Origin: Gloeocapsa sp. PCC 7428 | GTDB lineage: Bacteria; Cyanobacteriota; Cyanobacteriia; Cyanobacteriales; Chroococcidiopsidaceae | Reading direction: 5' to 3' | NCBI RefSeq assembly: GCF_000317555.1 | Contig: NC_019745.1 | Coordinates: forward strand, 868,001 to 932,000 | DNA length: 64,000 bases | Position numbers and translations under genes: made by a program | Notes under the pieces: model-generated | Databases searched by the model: none | The model's input: only the letters and a program-made list of their open reading frames with translations | Told to the model about the DNA's origin: nothing | Part shown: piece by piece, positions 29,101 to 37,908 of the stretch | How the letters are laid out: each line of letters begins with the position of its first letter | Position numbering within the stretch: position 1 is the stretch's first letter

Positions 29101-29323
29101 CTTCTGCGCCGTTGACTGCCTGCTCTAGAATGTTTGTTACTGTATTTTCAACAACTTCGGCACTCGCTCCGATGTAGTTCGCTGTGACTGTTACTTGCGG
29201 TGGGGCAATCTCTGGATACTGCGCGATCGGTAAGTTCGGAATACTCGCCGCGCCCAATAAGACAACAATGATGGCGCAGACGATCGAGACCACAGGGCGT
29301 TTGATGAACAGTTCGACAAACAT
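26177..29323 (-). CDS. RND efflux transporter, HAE1/AcrB type
   Basis: 1048 residues, normal for the family. The start MFVELFIKRPVVSIVCAIIVVLLG, two large periplasmic loops and twelve membrane helices follow the AcrB pattern. The helix-4 proton relay (two Asp in GMVVDDAIIVVENI) and the Lys in helix 10 (SKNSILIVEFA) are present. It pumps hydrophobic compounds out, using the proton gradient, in a tripartite complex with an adaptor (next gene, 49 bp upstream on the same strand) and an outer membrane channel. No TolC-like gene lies in the window, so the channel is probably shared. Divergent TetR regulator and operator upstream of the adaptor probably control both. Confidence 0.95.
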   Translation of the reverse strand: MFVELFIKRPVVSIVCAIIVVLLGAASIPNLPIAQYPEIAPPQVTVTANYIGASAEVVENTVTNILEQAVNGAEGVRYISSSSSNNGNSSINLTFETGRNIDLAAVDVQNRVATVQPQLPESVQRTGVRVLKQSTGFLMAIGLFSDNGQYTNTFLSNYADLYIVDALRRIQGVSDVQVFGERRYAMRLWVDPERLASRALTMQDVVNALNEQNIQVGAGQLGQPPIPNEQQYQLDLEARTQFNDVSQFEDLILRTEENGSLVRFRDVGRVELGAQDYSTILRFQGIEATGLGISQLPGSNALEVAAAVKAELAQLAQRFPPGMEYQIAFDTTAFVQQSLTEVATTLIQAIALVVLIIFIFLQDWRTTLIPAITIPASLLGTFIFVQVFGFSINTLTLFGLTLATGMVVDDAIIVVENISRLIQDKGMNPRAAAIESMRELTSAVIATSLVLMAVFVPVAFFPGSTGALYRQFALTIAFSITVSTFLALTFTPSMSAKLLRQGQHPPRWLAWFFDRFNRFLDSSQRSYARSLRTLMRFKMIVLGIFILSLGLTAWMFARVPSGFLPEEDQGYFITLVQAPEGVSLNYTSDVIARVEKELQQIPEITSSFAVAGFSFTGSSANNGIVFSSLRPWEERREPGQSVDAIIGQLFGRFATITEARILPLNPPAIQGLGTFGGFSFQLQDRRGVNDLNALVQAAGQIMAQANQTPGLQQVFTTFAASTPKLSIDIDRNTAKALQVSVDDILNTLQTAIASQYVNDFTLGQRNYRVYVQADQQFRSSPGDISRLYVRSALGEMIPLSNLVSLTPETGAQTINHFNLFRSIEITGSPAQGYSSGDAIQAMEDVAANVLPPGLDYQWSGTSLEEIESGGQAPIIFGLGLVFVFLVLAAQYENFIDPFIIMLAVPLAILGALIAQSLRGLINDVYCQVGLVMLIGLASKNSILIVEFANQLRAEGLPLVKAAIEAARERLRPILMTAISTLVGIFPLVVATGAGAGSRQSLGTAVFGGMLVATFLSLFIIPVLYVVVVSLEESVRDRFGWSKSDATDG

Positions 29324-29328
29324 ATAGT

Positions 29329-29370
29329 AGGGTTCAAGGGTCAGAGGTCAGGGGTCAGAGATCAGGAGGG
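29329..29370. repeat. Short GGTCAGA-type tandem repeat
   Basis: CAAGGGTCAGAGGTCAGGGGTCAGAGATCAGG lies between the adaptor and pump genes. The same seven-base theme occurs at many gene borders here (about 16771, 41764, 47472, 51948 and, inverted, 36001 and 47765). Confidence 0.55.
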
Positions 29371-29372
29371 TA

Positions 29373-30785
29373 CTACGGTGTATTGGCTCCTACAGGTTGA
29401 GACATAGCGGTAGTCGGTATGATGGGCGCACCATCCATAAGATTGAGAATTCCAGAAACCACAACTTGATCTCCTGGTTCTACACCCGAAAGAACTTGAT
29501 AACTGTTACCTTGCAGACTACCGAGCTTCACGGGGCGTTGTCGAGCAATAAGTTTTGGTGCGGCTGGTGCATCACCCCCTGGTTGTGGAGTTTCAGCAAC
29601 GAAGACGAAAGGTTCTCCGGCTAAGCGCGTGATTGCCGTTGTCGGAATCAAAACTCCTGGTTGTTCCGACCAAATTACTCTAGCGCGCACAAATTGACCG
29701 TCTCTGAGTTGTCCTTCTGAATTACTAAAAGTTGCTTTTGCCAAAATGCTTTGCGCGTTGGGATCTACTCGCGGTGCAATAAAGCTAATTTCTCCAGTAG
29801 TAATGATGTCTCCCTGCGTGTCAGTTAATTCTACTTGTTGACCTTGGCGTAAGTCTGGCGCGCGTTCTAGAGGAATTGATAGCCGCAGTTCTAGCGGATT
29901 ATTTTGAGTTACTGTGGTGAGTGTATCACCACTTGTTACAACATCGCCAAGACGTACAGGAATATCGCCGACAATGCCGCTAAACGGTGCCGTGATTGTC
30001 GTTTCTTGAAGTTCGGCGGTGGCGCGTTGAGCATTCGCTTGTGCCTGCTGTAATCCCGCCTCGGCTTCTTGCAAGCTTGCCCGCGCCGCTTGAATGCGAC
30101 GGTTGATCGCGTTGAGGTTTGCTTGCGCCGTGCGGCGATCGCGGACAACACTATCTAATTGCTGTCTTGGTAACGCGCCTTGATTCACTAAAACTGAAAT
30201 TCGCCGAAATTCTTCGTTTTGAAGGTCAACTTCTGCCTGTTGGGCGATGCGCTCGGCTTCTAGTGCCTCAATTTGTGACTGCGCGTTAGCACGAATCGCC
30301 CGCGCTGAATTAATGCTTGCTTGGACGCTTGCCAAGTTTGCTTGCTGTTGATCGGGTCGCAGTTGAACAAGTGGTGTTCCTGCACTGACGCGATCGCCAG
30401 AGGAGACAAGAATTCTACTAACTCGCCCTGTCACTTCGGGACGCAAGACAACCGCGCGCTGTGATTCGAGTGAGCCAATAAAGTCCGTAGCGTTTTCTAC
30501 GGTTGTTGTTTCCAACGTTTCTAACCTGACAGGAATTCCCTGCGGTTGTCCGGCTGCGGGACCTTGAACATCGCTGCGGCTACTCACCCACCACCGCCAG
30601 CCAAACCCCAAGCCAGTTAATAAAATAACTGCACTCATAATTGCAATCCAGCGATTACGACGTTTTGATCTCGACCGAGTCGGTTTTGTTCTTCGTGGTG
30701 ACTCAGAAGTTTGCTCAGGTGCTCCTGGGTAATCGGAATTAGATTGCGCCATACGTTGTGCTCTATCCCTTGTTTTCAGAATCAA
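29373..30785 (-). CDS. RND efflux periplasmic adaptor (membrane fusion protein)
   Basis: 470 residues. A basic cytoplasmic tail (about 1-48) and one membrane helix (about 49-66) anchor it. A biotinyl-lipoyl-like half domain (VVLRPEVTGRVSRILVSSGDRVSAG) flanks a long coiled-coil hairpin (about 145-265, rich in Ala, Gln and Arg), followed by the beta-barrel (ELRLSIPLERAPDLRQGQQVEL) and the membrane-proximal domain. It links the AcrB-like pump to an outer membrane channel. The alternative start at MAQSNSDYP (30749) is equally plausible; the upstream 12 codons look less conserved. Confidence 0.93.
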   Translation of the reverse strand: MILKTRDRAQRMAQSNSDYPGAPEQTSESPRRTKPTRSRSKRRNRWIAIMSAVILLTGLGFGWRWWVSSRSDVQGPAAGQPQGIPVRLETLETTTVENATDFIGSLESQRAVVLRPEVTGRVSRILVSSGDRVSAGTPLVQLRPDQQQANLASVQASINSARAIRANAQSQIEALEAERIAQQAEVDLQNEEFRRISVLVNQGALPRQQLDSVVRDRRTAQANLNAINRRIQAARASLQEAEAGLQQAQANAQRATAELQETTITAPFSGIVGDIPVRLGDVVTSGDTLTTVTQNNPLELRLSIPLERAPDLRQGQQVELTDTQGDIITTGEISFIAPRVDPNAQSILAKATFSNSEGQLRDGQFVRARVIWSEQPGVLIPTTAITRLAGEPFVFVAETPQPGGDAPAAPKLIARQRPVKLGSLQGNSYQVLSGVEPGDQVVVSGILNLMDGAPIIPTTAMSQPVGANTP

Positions 30786-30915
30786 AATTGTCCAACGAAT
30801 GCAACGAAATCGCGTTACCCATTGGTCGATCTAGACACGATCGCCGCTGAGTACAAAGACTGCTTAACACCTGTGGTGACAGCGGCAACTAAACTTTAAA
30901 AAACTTTTAAAATTA

Positions 30916-30938
30916 TAATACGATACGGCATCGTATTA
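30916..30938. promoter_or_regulatory. TetR-type operator between adaptor and regulator
   Basis: Perfect dyad TAATACGAT-ACGGC-ATCGTATTA (9-bp arms, 5-bp centre) in the 270-bp divergent spacer. The size and the context, between an RND operon and a TetR-family gene, suit an autoregulated repressor site. Confidence 0.7.
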
Positions 30939-31055
30939 CAATAAAAATGTTGACAGAGGATTAGCTAGCGATTATCAAGCTGTGCAATATCGTCTGATAA
31001 GATAACGTTATGAGAGGTTATCCTTGAGCGACATGAGATACGAATACTTTTGATT

Positions 31056-31661
31056 ATGATCAGTCAAACAACAAAAAGCTCACCAGGACGACCCCGAAGT
31101 ATTGAAGTACATCAAGCAATTTTACAAGCGACGCTCGATTTGTTGGCAGAAGTCGGATATCAGGGCTTAAGTATTGAAGCGATCGCAGCGCGTGCCGGCG
31201 TTGGAAAAGCAACTATTTATCGTCGTTACGATTCTAAAGAAGAGTTAATTGCCGAAGCTATTGAATGTAATCGACCGCAACTTACTATACCAGATACAGG
31301 AAGCCTTTGGACTGACCTAGAAGAGGTACACAAACAAGCTGCGGAACTTGACCTCTCACCCCTCGGTCGTCAAACGATTGCCATGATTATTAGCCTGGCG
31401 TCAACAATCCCACAGTTCGCTGAAATTTATTGGAAAAAATATGTCATACCTCGGCGAAAAGCCGCCTCGATCATCTTTAAGCGTGCCAAAGCAAGAGGTG
31501 AAATGTCTCCAGATGTTGACCCCGACTTGATTTGTGATTTGATGACAGGATTGCTGTTTAAGTCAATTCTTTTCCAACCTGAAACCGAGGAAATCGAAAG
31601 TTATATGCGTCGTGCTTTGGATTTTCTGCTTCAAGGTGTCACCTCAAAGCCATCACAATAA
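31056..31661 (+). CDS. TetR/AcrR-family transcriptional regulator
   Basis: 201 residues. The N-terminal DNA-binding domain is classic (ILQATLDLLAEVGYQGLSIEAIAARAGVGKATIYRRYDSKEELI). The C-terminal helical domain (TetR_C-like, with LMTGLLFKSILF) should bind the inducing compound. The frame begins with a TTG two codons earlier, but the ATG at 31056 is preferred. It is divergent from the RND adaptor/pump operon, with a 23-bp operator-like dyad in between, so it most likely represses that operon and itself until a pump substrate binds. Confidence 0.9.
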   Translation: MISQTTKSSPGRPRSIEVHQAILQATLDLLAEVGYQGLSIEAIAARAGVGKATIYRRYDSKEELIAEAIECNRPQLTIPDTGSLWTDLEEVHKQAAELDLSPLGRQTIAMIISLASTIPQFAEIYWKKYVIPRRKAASIIFKRAKARGEMSPDVDPDLICDLMTGLLFKSILFQPETEEIESYMRRALDFLLQGVTSKPSQ

Positions 31662-32092
31662 CTATTTAACACTCGCACTCAGGGTTCTCAAGAAATATTA
31701 AATTTCATCATAATTCTTAATATTTAGAAAGTTTGTTTCTAGCTGACAAAACATACAAAATCTTCTACGCTAGTTTAGATAACTCTGAATAAAATAATAT
31801 TTTTACACTTAATTTGTTTAATGCCACTAAGGATTTTAATAGCTTTAACAATAGTCTGATAATCAATACTAAAATAGCAATACACTTATTTGATTTAGTA
31901 AAAGCTGAGATATCCTTGCGGCGGATAGCCACTTGATCAAAGCATAATCAATTAATCTTGAAAAGAAAGATCGCTTGAACTAAGGAAATCTCAGATATCA
32001 GTAGATTACGTTATTATTAACTTCCATTATTTATGTTTGAAGCATTCTTTCAACTTATTTGTTTGTGTAATAATTATCACCTTAAATAAGTA
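31662..32092. other. Intergenic region
   Basis: 431 bp, AT-rich. Nothing beyond short A/T runs seen. Confidence 0.5.
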
Positions 32093-32629
32093 ATGACTAT
32101 AGATACAAATACTTCTTTAGCAGAGCTAGAGTATCTTGCATATATTGACGCTAATGGTCAATTACCAGAAGGATTTCAAAATCAAGTCGGCGTGTATGCA
32201 ATTTTTGACCGCGATCGCGTGTTGCAATTTGTAGGATACTCGCGCGATGTATATCTAAGCCTTAAGCAACATTTGGTACGTCAGCCAGAAAAATGCTACT
32301 GGCTGAAAGTTCAAACCATTAATCGTCCTAGTCGGACAGTTTTAGAAGAAATTAAGGAAGCTTGGATAGCAGAAAATAGCTCAATTCCTCCAGGTAACGT
32401 AGCTAATACAACACCGTGGAATGAACCAATTGATGCTAAATTAGCGATGACCGCTGATGAGCAAACTAGCTATCAAGCAAGCGACGAATTGATCCAAATA
32501 AAACTCCTAAAAAGCGTAGCCCGCCGAGTAGAAGCAACAGTACTATCAAATCTAGAATCGCGTGGTGTAAAAGTACCGATTCGCTTTAACCCAAAACTCA
32601 AGGAAAAAGGGATTTTAGATTTAACCTAA
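32093..32629 (+). CDS. GIY-YIG domain protein
   Basis: 178 residues. Residues about 30-105 show a GIY-YIG nuclease-like core (VGVYAIFDRDRVLQFVGYSRDV, then LEEIKEAWIAENS). The usual GIY and YIG are VGVYAIFD and FVGYS; the Arg (GYSRD) and the Glu of the active site (about E93) seem present, but nuclease activity is not certain. The C-terminal part (about 130-178) is a helical region ending in NPKLKEKGILDLT. No neighbour suggests a process; such proteins are widely conserved in cyanobacteria. Confidence 0.78.
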   Translation: MTIDTNTSLAELEYLAYIDANGQLPEGFQNQVGVYAIFDRDRVLQFVGYSRDVYLSLKQHLVRQPEKCYWLKVQTINRPSRTVLEEIKEAWIAENSSIPPGNVANTTPWNEPIDAKLAMTADEQTSYQASDELIQIKLLKSVARRVEATVLSNLESRGVKVPIRFNPKLKEKGILDLT

Positions 32630-32757
32630 CTAAGTTAATGGCAAAAGGTAATTGAACGATATTATAAGTTTTCCGCCTGCTCTAGCCAAGCTTACCGTTG
32701 TATGGCAGCTTCCAGCCAAAGCAGTTTATTGTATTGTGGAGGATAGAAGCTCAATCT

Positions 32758-32779
32758 TAACTGTAAGTGAACTTACGGT
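32758..32779. promoter_or_regulatory. Imperfect dyad before kinase gene
   Basis: ACTGTAAGT-G-AACTTACGGT, near-perfect 9-bp arms (one mismatch), 30 bp before the kinase start. Could be an operator; unsupported otherwise. Confidence 0.3.
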
Positions 32780-32809
32780 TAAGCTAAGTGATCGCTTGAA
32801 ACAAACTCC

Positions 32810-34528
32810 GTGATGACAACGCTGTTAAACAGTCGCTATCAAATTATTCAGGTGCTAGGTTCGGGTGGGTTTGGCGAAACCTTTCTAGCAGAAGATACGT
32901 ATATGCCTTCACGCCGCCGATGTGTGATTAAGCAACTCAAGCCGGTAGTGAACGATCCTAGTATGTATCAAGTGATTCAACAGAGATTTCAGCGCGAAGC
33001 GGCAACGTTGGAAGCTTTAGGTGAAGGAAGTTCGCAAATTCCTAACTTGTATGCTTATTTCTCAGAACACGGTCAGTTTTTTTTAGTTCAAGAGTGGATT
33101 CCTGGTCAAACGCTTGCGAGTAAGGTAGCAACTGAAGGACCACTTAGCGAAGATGTTGTTCGCAAAATCTTAGTTAGCTTGCTGCAAGTACTAAATTATG
33201 TACACAGTCAAGGAATTATTTACCGCGATATTAAACCTGACAATATTATTTTGCGCGAGTCTAACAACCAGCCAGTGCTGATTGATTTTGGTGCTGTCAA
33301 AGAAACAATGGCGACAGCGATCAATTCACAAGGCAAAGTGACTCAGACAATGGTGATTGGAACTCCTGGATTTATGTCGCCAGAACAAGCAGCGGGAAGA
33401 CCTGTGTATGCTAGCGATATTTATAGCTTGGGCTTAACTGCAATTTATCTACTTACAGGAAAACTACCTCAAGAGTTAGAGACATCGTCGAATGAAGAAA
33501 TTTTTTGGCAGCGCGATGTTCCTCATGTGAGTCCAAAGCTAGCAGCAGTCATCAGCAAAGCAGTTCAGTATCATCCGCGCGATCGCTACACGACTGCAAT
33601 GAAAATGTTGGAAGACTTGCAGTCGATTAGCCATATTGCCAATACGCATAAGCAAAAGGCAACGCTATTTATTCCTAACATGACTCGTCAGCGTACGGTC
33701 ATAAATCCTGCGCAAACATCGCCCGTTAGCGCGTATCCATCGCGAAAAAACAATTGGTTAATCTTGGCAGTTGGTGGTTTACTTGTAGGAGGTTTAGCCG
33801 CGATCGCACTTTTTACAAGTTTTCGCCAACAACCCGAAGCAGCATTTGATGACACAACACCGCCAGAAGTTATTCCTGAACCTTCCATTGCAACAAATCC
33901 GATACCAGAACGATCGCCATCACCAACCGCGCCAATTGCAGCATCACCGATACTTCCACCTGTAAAGTCTCCTACGCCACCTCCGCCGCTATTTCCATCA
34001 CCCACCGAGGAGGAACCTCTTTCCCAAACGCCAGTTCCAACCCAAGAACCACAACAACCAGAGGTAACACCACCCCCAGCGCCTTCACCATCACCAGTTG
34101 CGCCCCCTCCACAAGAAAATGTATCGGGAATTCCTGGATTTCCTACAGGTACCTCCGAAAGCCAAGTTCGAGCAAAACTCGGCAATCCAACGAAAACGGC
34201 TAGAGGTATTTGGGGTAATACGCGTGCCGCAATTTATGACATCAAGCCTAACCAAGTTACCTTAGGCTATCTATTCGATCGCAATTCTGGACGTCTGCGA
34301 CAAACCGAAGTTTCTTTTGCTCAATCAGTCGATACGCAAGTTATGCAAGAAACTTTGCAGCAAATGTTAGATGGTAATGCTTCTACTGAGATTAATGAAG
34401 GACTACAGCAAGTTTATCAACGCCGTATCAATCGTTACTCGTTTAATACGGGTGGATTGAAAGGAGTCATCGAACGCAACGATCGCGATCGCATTTATAT
34501 CGGCGTATGGGATGCTGACTTACACTAG
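32810..34528 (+). CDS. Serine/threonine protein kinase with membrane anchor and C-terminal sensor-like domain
   Basis: 572 residues. Hanks-type kinase domain about 8-275: Gly loop LGSGGFGETFLAED, catalytic Lys in CVIKQLK, HRD-like YRDIKPDNIIL, DFG in LIDFGAVKE, and GTPGFMSPEQAAG. One membrane helix about 315-335, then a long Pro/Ser/Thr-rich linker (to about 440), and a C-terminal domain of about 130 residues starting GIPGFPTGTSESQVRAKLG, which is found after kinases in cyanobacteria and may sense an extracytoplasmic cue. The Tyr in place of His of HRD is common in this subgroup. Start is GTG at 32810 or the ATG directly after it. Confidence 0.92.
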   Translation: MMTTLLNSRYQIIQVLGSGGFGETFLAEDTYMPSRRRCVIKQLKPVVNDPSMYQVIQQRFQREAATLEALGEGSSQIPNLYAYFSEHGQFFLVQEWIPGQTLASKVATEGPLSEDVVRKILVSLLQVLNYVHSQGIIYRDIKPDNIILRESNNQPVLIDFGAVKETMATAINSQGKVTQTMVIGTPGFMSPEQAAGRPVYASDIYSLGLTAIYLLTGKLPQELETSSNEEIFWQRDVPHVSPKLAAVISKAVQYHPRDRYTTAMKMLEDLQSISHIANTHKQKATLFIPNMTRQRTVINPAQTSPVSAYPSRKNNWLILAVGGLLVGGLAAIALFTSFRQQPEAAFDDTTPPEVIPEPSIATNPIPERSPSPTAPIAASPILPPVKSPTPPPPLFPSPTEEEPLSQTPVPTQEPQQPEVTPPPAPSPSPVAPPPQENVSGIPGFPTGTSESQVRAKLGNPTKTARGIWGNTRAAIYDIKPNQVTLGYLFDRNSGRLRQTEVSFAQSVDTQVMQETLQQMLDGNASTEINEGLQQVYQRRINRYSFNTGGLKGVIERNDRDRIYIGVWDADLH

Positions 34529-34545
34529 ATTTTGTATCTAAAAAA

Positions 34546-34667
34546 TTGCGAATAAATTCACCACTAAATAAACAAAGTCCACCTGCGTGGACTTACTCAT
34601 GAAAATATAACTCATATTGTGCTACCTTGCACACTTCGTTTGGATAGCCCCGAAGAAAATTGTAGGG
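34546..34667 (+). repeat. Dispersed multi-hairpin repeat, copy A
   Basis: Order: GCGAATAAATTC, the perfect hairpin AAGTCCAC-CTGC-GTGGACTT (34575-34594), CTCATGAAAATATAACTC, TTGCACACTTCGTTTGGATAGCCCCGAAG. The inverse copy at 47530-47655 has the same module order. Confidence 0.6.
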
Positions 34668-34680
34668 CATCTGTAATTCA

Positions 34681-34735
34681 GAATCTTCTCCCCCAGAATT
34701 GGGGGAGACTGAGAGGGGGCTAGAGTGGGGCTAGA
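34681..34735 (-). repeat. G-rich hairpin repeat; possible terminator of rplL
   Basis: CTCCCCCA-GAAT-TGGGGGAG (34688-34707) followed on the minus strand by AAGATTC. Starts 15 bp after the rplL stop codon. It belongs to the same family as 18841-18965 and 39026-39108. Confidence 0.5.
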
Positions 34736-34749
34736 GTCGATCAGATTAA

Positions 34750-35148
34750 TTACTTGACAGTAACTTTAGCACCTGCTTCTTCAAGCTGCTTCTTCGCGTC
34801 TTCAGCCGCATCTTTGGCAATAGCTTCTTTCACTGGCTTGGGTGTAGATTCTACCAAGTCTTTGGCTTCTTTTAGACCTAAACCAGTCAATGTACGTACG
34901 ACTTTAAGAACTGCAATCTTCTTATCCGCAGGTACTTCGTCCAGAATGACGTCAAACTCGGTCTGTTCTTCGACTTCCTCCGCAGGTGCAGCCGCAGCAG
35001 CACCAGGCGCAGCCATCATCATCATTCCACCAGCAGGCGCAGCAGCGCTGACACCAAAAGCTTCTTCAATTTGCTTGACTAACTCAGCAGCTTCTAGCAG
35101 AGTTAAAGACTTGAGTTGTTCTAAAATTTGATCGGTTGCAGCAGACAT
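34750..35148 (-). CDS. rplL: Ribosomal protein bL12 (L7/L12)
   Basis: 132 residues. N-terminal dimerisation domain, the Ala/Met/Gly-rich hinge typical of L7/L12 (around 34-58), and the C-terminal factor-binding domain ending [14 protein letters not shown] with the conserved [10 protein letters not shown]. Part of the stalk of the large ribosomal subunit that recruits elongation factors. It follows rplJ, 52 bp downstream, on the minus strand as the last gene of the ribosomal cluster. Confidence 0.98.
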   Translation of the reverse strand: MSAATDQILEQLKSLTLLEAAELVKQIEEAFGVSAAAPAGGMMMMAAPGAAAAAPAEEVEEQTEFDVILDEVPADKKIAVLKVVRTLTGLGLKEAKDLVESTPKPVKEAIAKDAAEDAKKQLEEAGAKVTVK

Positions 35149-35200
35149 TAATTAACTCCTGTAATGTTTAGTTGTTTCCACAAAACGCAATAAGCTCTAG

Positions 35201-35752
35201 CTATGCAGCATCGCTTTGCGCACCATCGTTTTGGTCTTTCTCTGAGACTGCTTGGATACTGCGACCCAGCGAAGCAGGAACTTCGTTGATTCCCACAGCA
35301 ATCTTGGTTGCTAGCGCATTAATTGCTCCAGCAATTTGAGCAATAAGCTGTTCTTTTGATGGCAGGTCTGCAAGTGCTTTGATATCAGGCTCTTTTAAAA
35401 CCCGACCTTCCATAACGCCGCCACGCAATTGCGTTTTTTTGCTGGCTTTTTGGAAGTCCTGATACGCCTTAATTGCACCACTAACGTCTTCTTTGACTAG
35501 TAAAAAAGCAGAAGCACCTTGGAGCAATTCTGACATCGGTTGCCAGTTTTCCTGACCATCGATCGCAATACCCATGAAGGTATTTTTGGTCACTTTGCAC
35601 GTTGTGCCTGTAGGACGCAATCGCCGCCGCAGATCGGTAATCTCAGCAACGGTAAGTCCTTGGTAATCTATAACAAGCGCTAACTGCGACTGACTCAAAC
35701 TTTCCTTAAGTTCAGCAACAATTTCTTGCTTGTTTTCTAGCGTTCTACCCAT
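35201..35752 (-). CDS. rplJ: Ribosomal protein uL10
   Basis: 183 residues. N-terminal NKQEIVAELKESL, the rRNA-binding YQGLTVAEITDLRRRLR, and a C-terminal helix for L7/L12 dimers. GGAGG is found 7-11 bp before the ATG (read on the minus strand). Its upstream region is the L10 leader with an attenuator-like hairpin, so L10-L12 excess probably reduces its own synthesis. Confidence 0.98.
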   Translation of the reverse strand: MGRTLENKQEIVAELKESLSQSQLALVIDYQGLTVAEITDLRRRLRPTGTTCKVTKNTFMGIAIDGQENWQPMSELLQGASAFLLVKEDVSGAIKAYQDFQKASKKTQLRGGVMEGRVLKEPDIKALADLPSKEQLIAQIAGAINALATKIAVGINEVPASLGRSIQAVSEKDQNDGAQSDAA

Positions 35753-35789
35753 CTTTGTCTCACCTCCTTAACTTGTGCGTGCCGATACT

Positions 35790-35945
35790 CAAAGCAAAAA
35801 CCCCAGCTTTATCAGCCAGGGTTCAGCAGGTTATACCTCTGCTGCCATGCCACTTTGTCGTTCACACGAGTGACATTCGAGCAATTGAGTTACAAACCTC
35901 GGCAGGGTATTAAGCTTTGAAAGCTCCTGCTGTCTCTGGCTTTGT
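35790..35945 (-). ncRNA. Ribosomal L10 leader RNA
   Basis: On the minus strand upstream of rplJ: GACAGCAGGAGCTTTCAAAGC, TTAATACCCTGCCGAGGT, then TGGCATGGCAGCAG. These words in this order and position resemble the cyanobacterial L10 leader, the binding site of L10-L12 complexes. Confidence 0.7.
35796..35823 (-). terminator. Attenuator-like hairpin in L10 leader
   Basis: On the minus strand: AACCCTGGCT, loop GATA, AAGCTGGGGTT, then TTTTTG. This is a typical intrinsic terminator placed 44 bp before rplJ, so it could set the level of read-through into rplJL. Confidence 0.6.
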
Positions 35946-36023
35946 CTATTTAATTTGAAAGGGTCAGGGATTTAAGCTGACGCTTACATGAACATTCTCT
36001 GACCTCTAACCTCGGATCTCTCA

Positions 36024-36737
36024 TCAAGCAGCTTCAGATTTCATATCGCGCAGGGCATTGATATCCACTTGGATTGATGGTCCCATTGTTGCCGATACGA
36101 ACATTGTCCGCCAGTAACGACCTTTGGCACCTGAAGGACGATTGCGGTCAATAGTCTCCTGCAAAGCCTTGAGATTCACCAATAAATCTTCTGGTGAGAA
36201 GGACGCCTTACCAAACATAACATGAACAATTCCTGTGCGATCGGCACGAAACTCTAATTTACCTGCTTTGAAATCGGCGATCGCTTGTGTCACGTCAAAA
36301 GTCACAGTCCCACCTTTAGGGGAAGGCATCAAGCCGCGCGGACCTAGAAGTCTTCCAAGTCTTGCTACCTGCGGCATCACATCAGGTGTCGCAATTAACC
36401 GATCGAAGTCCATGCGACCTTGTTGAATTTCATCAATCAGTTCTTCCGATCCAACCACATCAGCACCCGCGTTGGTTGCTTCGGTGACTTTTTCTCCTCG
36501 CGCAATCACTGCCACCCGTACCACTTGCCCAGTACCTTTGGGTAGCGCTACTGTTGTCCGTAGTTGCTGGTCAGTGTATTTAGGATCAATTCCCAAGCGA
36601 ATGTGAGCTTCTGCGGCTTCAGCAAACTTCGCTGTCGCAGTTTCTTTTAATAAGCTCAGCGCTTCTATTGGTTGATAAGGTCTATCTTCAACTTTTGTTC
36701 GCAGTTCTTGCATCCGGCGAGATTCTTTTTTCGCCAT
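36024..36737 (-). CDS. rplA: Ribosomal protein uL1
   Basis: 237 residues, normal length. Recognised by [23 protein letters not shown], the LPKGTG strand, [15 protein letters not shown] and the C-terminal [15 protein letters not shown]. It binds 23S rRNA at the exit-site stalk. It is preceded by rplK (99 bp) and followed by the L10 leader region (about 270 bp). Confidence 0.98.
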   Translation of the reverse strand: MAKKESRRMQELRTKVEDRPYQPIEALSLLKETATAKFAEAAEAHIRLGIDPKYTDQQLRTTVALPKGTGQVVRVAVIARGEKVTEATNAGADVVGSEELIDEIQQGRMDFDRLIATPDVMPQVARLGRLLGPRGLMPSPKGGTVTFDVTQAIADFKAGKLEFRADRTGIVHVMFGKASFSPEDLLVNLKALQETIDRNRPSGAKGRYWRTMFVSATMGPSIQVDINALRDMKSEAA

Positions 36738-36836
36738 TTTTTTCTCCCTTGGGGTCTATTAGCGAAGCGCGGCTTCTCCCCCGCTATACGTGTACATTAA
36801 AGCTTTAAATCTAATGCTAGAGAACGATCCTAGCAA

Positions 36837-37262
36837 TTAATCTACAACCGTCACACCCATATTGCGGGCAGTTCCGGCAACGATCTTCATTGCTGCCTCA
36901 ATATCATTTGCGTTGAGGTCTGGCATTTTTGTTTGGGCAATTTCTTGCAATTGTGCGCGGCTAATCTTACCAACTTTCTTTTTGTTTGGTTCGTTTGAGC
37001 CTCGCTCGATACCAGCAGCTTTGCTAATCAATACTGAAGCTGGTGGCGTCTTGAGTACAAATGTGAAACTACGGTCTTCATAAACCGAAATTTCAACGGG
37101 GATGACCATTCCGGCTTGATCTGCGGTTCTGGCGTTGTATTCTTTGCAGAACATCATGATATTAACGCCATGCTGACCAAGCGCTGGACCCACCGGAGGT
37201 GCTGGGTTTGCTTTTCCTGCGGTCAGAGCCAGCTTAATGACCGCAACAACTTTTTTTGCCAT
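36837..37262 (-). CDS. rplK: Ribosomal protein uL11
   Basis: 141 residues with start at the ATG at 37262; the frame continues 21 codons upstream, but those overlap the end of nusG and are not part of L11. N-terminal [35 protein letters not shown] and C-terminal [15 protein letters not shown] are diagnostic. Part of the GTPase-associated centre. Confidence 0.98.
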   Translation of the reverse strand: MAKKVVAVIKLALTAGKANPAPPVGPALGQHGVNIMMFCKEYNARTADQAGMVIPVEISVYEDRSFTFVLKTPPASVLISKAAGIERGSNEPNKKKVGKISRAQLQEIAQTKMPDLNANDIEAAMKIVAGTARNMGVTVVD

Positions 37263-37269
37263 TCTCTCG

Positions 37270-37908
37270 TTAGCCTTGTTTCTGAACCTGATTAAACTCC
37301 AATTCAACTGGCGTGTCACGTCCAAAGATTGAAAGTAGCGCTTTCAGCTTACTCCGTTCTGGACTAACTTCGACCACTTCACCCTCAAAGTCTTTAAATG
37401 GACCTGAAAGTACGACAATTTTATCGCCAGCTGCCATATCAATTTTAACGACTGGCTCTTGCTCAGTTGTCTGTTTAAATATCCGTTCGACTTCTGTATG
37501 ACTCAGCGCTACTGGTTTAACGTGACCGCGTCCTCTACCCGTACCTTTTCTTTGCTCCGCGCCGACAAAGTTGATGACGTGAGGTGTATTCTTGACAACC
37601 TGCCAGGTGTCATCATCCATTGCCATCTTCACGAGTACGTAGCCAGGAAACACTTTTTCTTCGGTATGCTGTCTGCTACCGTCTTTGCGGATTTTGACTG
37701 CGGGGGTTTGTGGAATTTCGACGCGAGCAATCCGCTCGGCAACATCAAAAGTTTGCGCCCGTCGCTCAATGTCTGCTTTGACTCGTTTTTCACAGCCTGA
37801 AGCGACCTGAACTGCATACCAGCGCGCAGCAATATGAGGCAAATTTTCTGTTGCCTCTACTGTATCCTGTACTTGATTGGGATTACCTAGTTCGTCTTCT
37901 AATGTCAT
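37270..37908 (-). CDS. nusG: Transcription elongation/antitermination factor NusG
   Basis: 212 residues from the ATG at 37906-37908. The NGN domain ([22 protein letters not shown] ... [13 protein letters not shown]) binds RNA polymerase; the C-terminal KOW domain is [22 protein letters not shown]. The frame runs eight codons further upstream, but the ATG at 37908 overlaps the secE stop by ATGA, which indicates translational coupling. Ends 7 bp before rplK. Confidence 0.97.
   Translation of the reverse strand: MTLEDELGNPNQVQDTVEATENLPHIAARWYAVQVASGCEKRVKADIERRAQTFDVAERIARVEIPQTPAVKIRKDGSRQHTEEKVFPGYVLVKMAMDDDTWQVVKNTPHVINFVGAEQRKGTGRGRGHVKPVALSHTEVERIFKQTTEQEPVVKIDMAAGDKIVVLSGPFKDFEGEVVEVSPERSKLKALLSIFGRDTPVELEFNQVQKQG

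Noticed and set aside
33688-34185. 165-residue Gly/Ser-rich frame opposite to the kinase linker
   Set aside because: Mirror image of a Pro/Ser/Thr-rich linker; no independent signals.
37263-37325. N-terminal extension of the L11 frame
   Set aside because: It overlaps the end of nusG in another frame and is not part of known L11 proteins.
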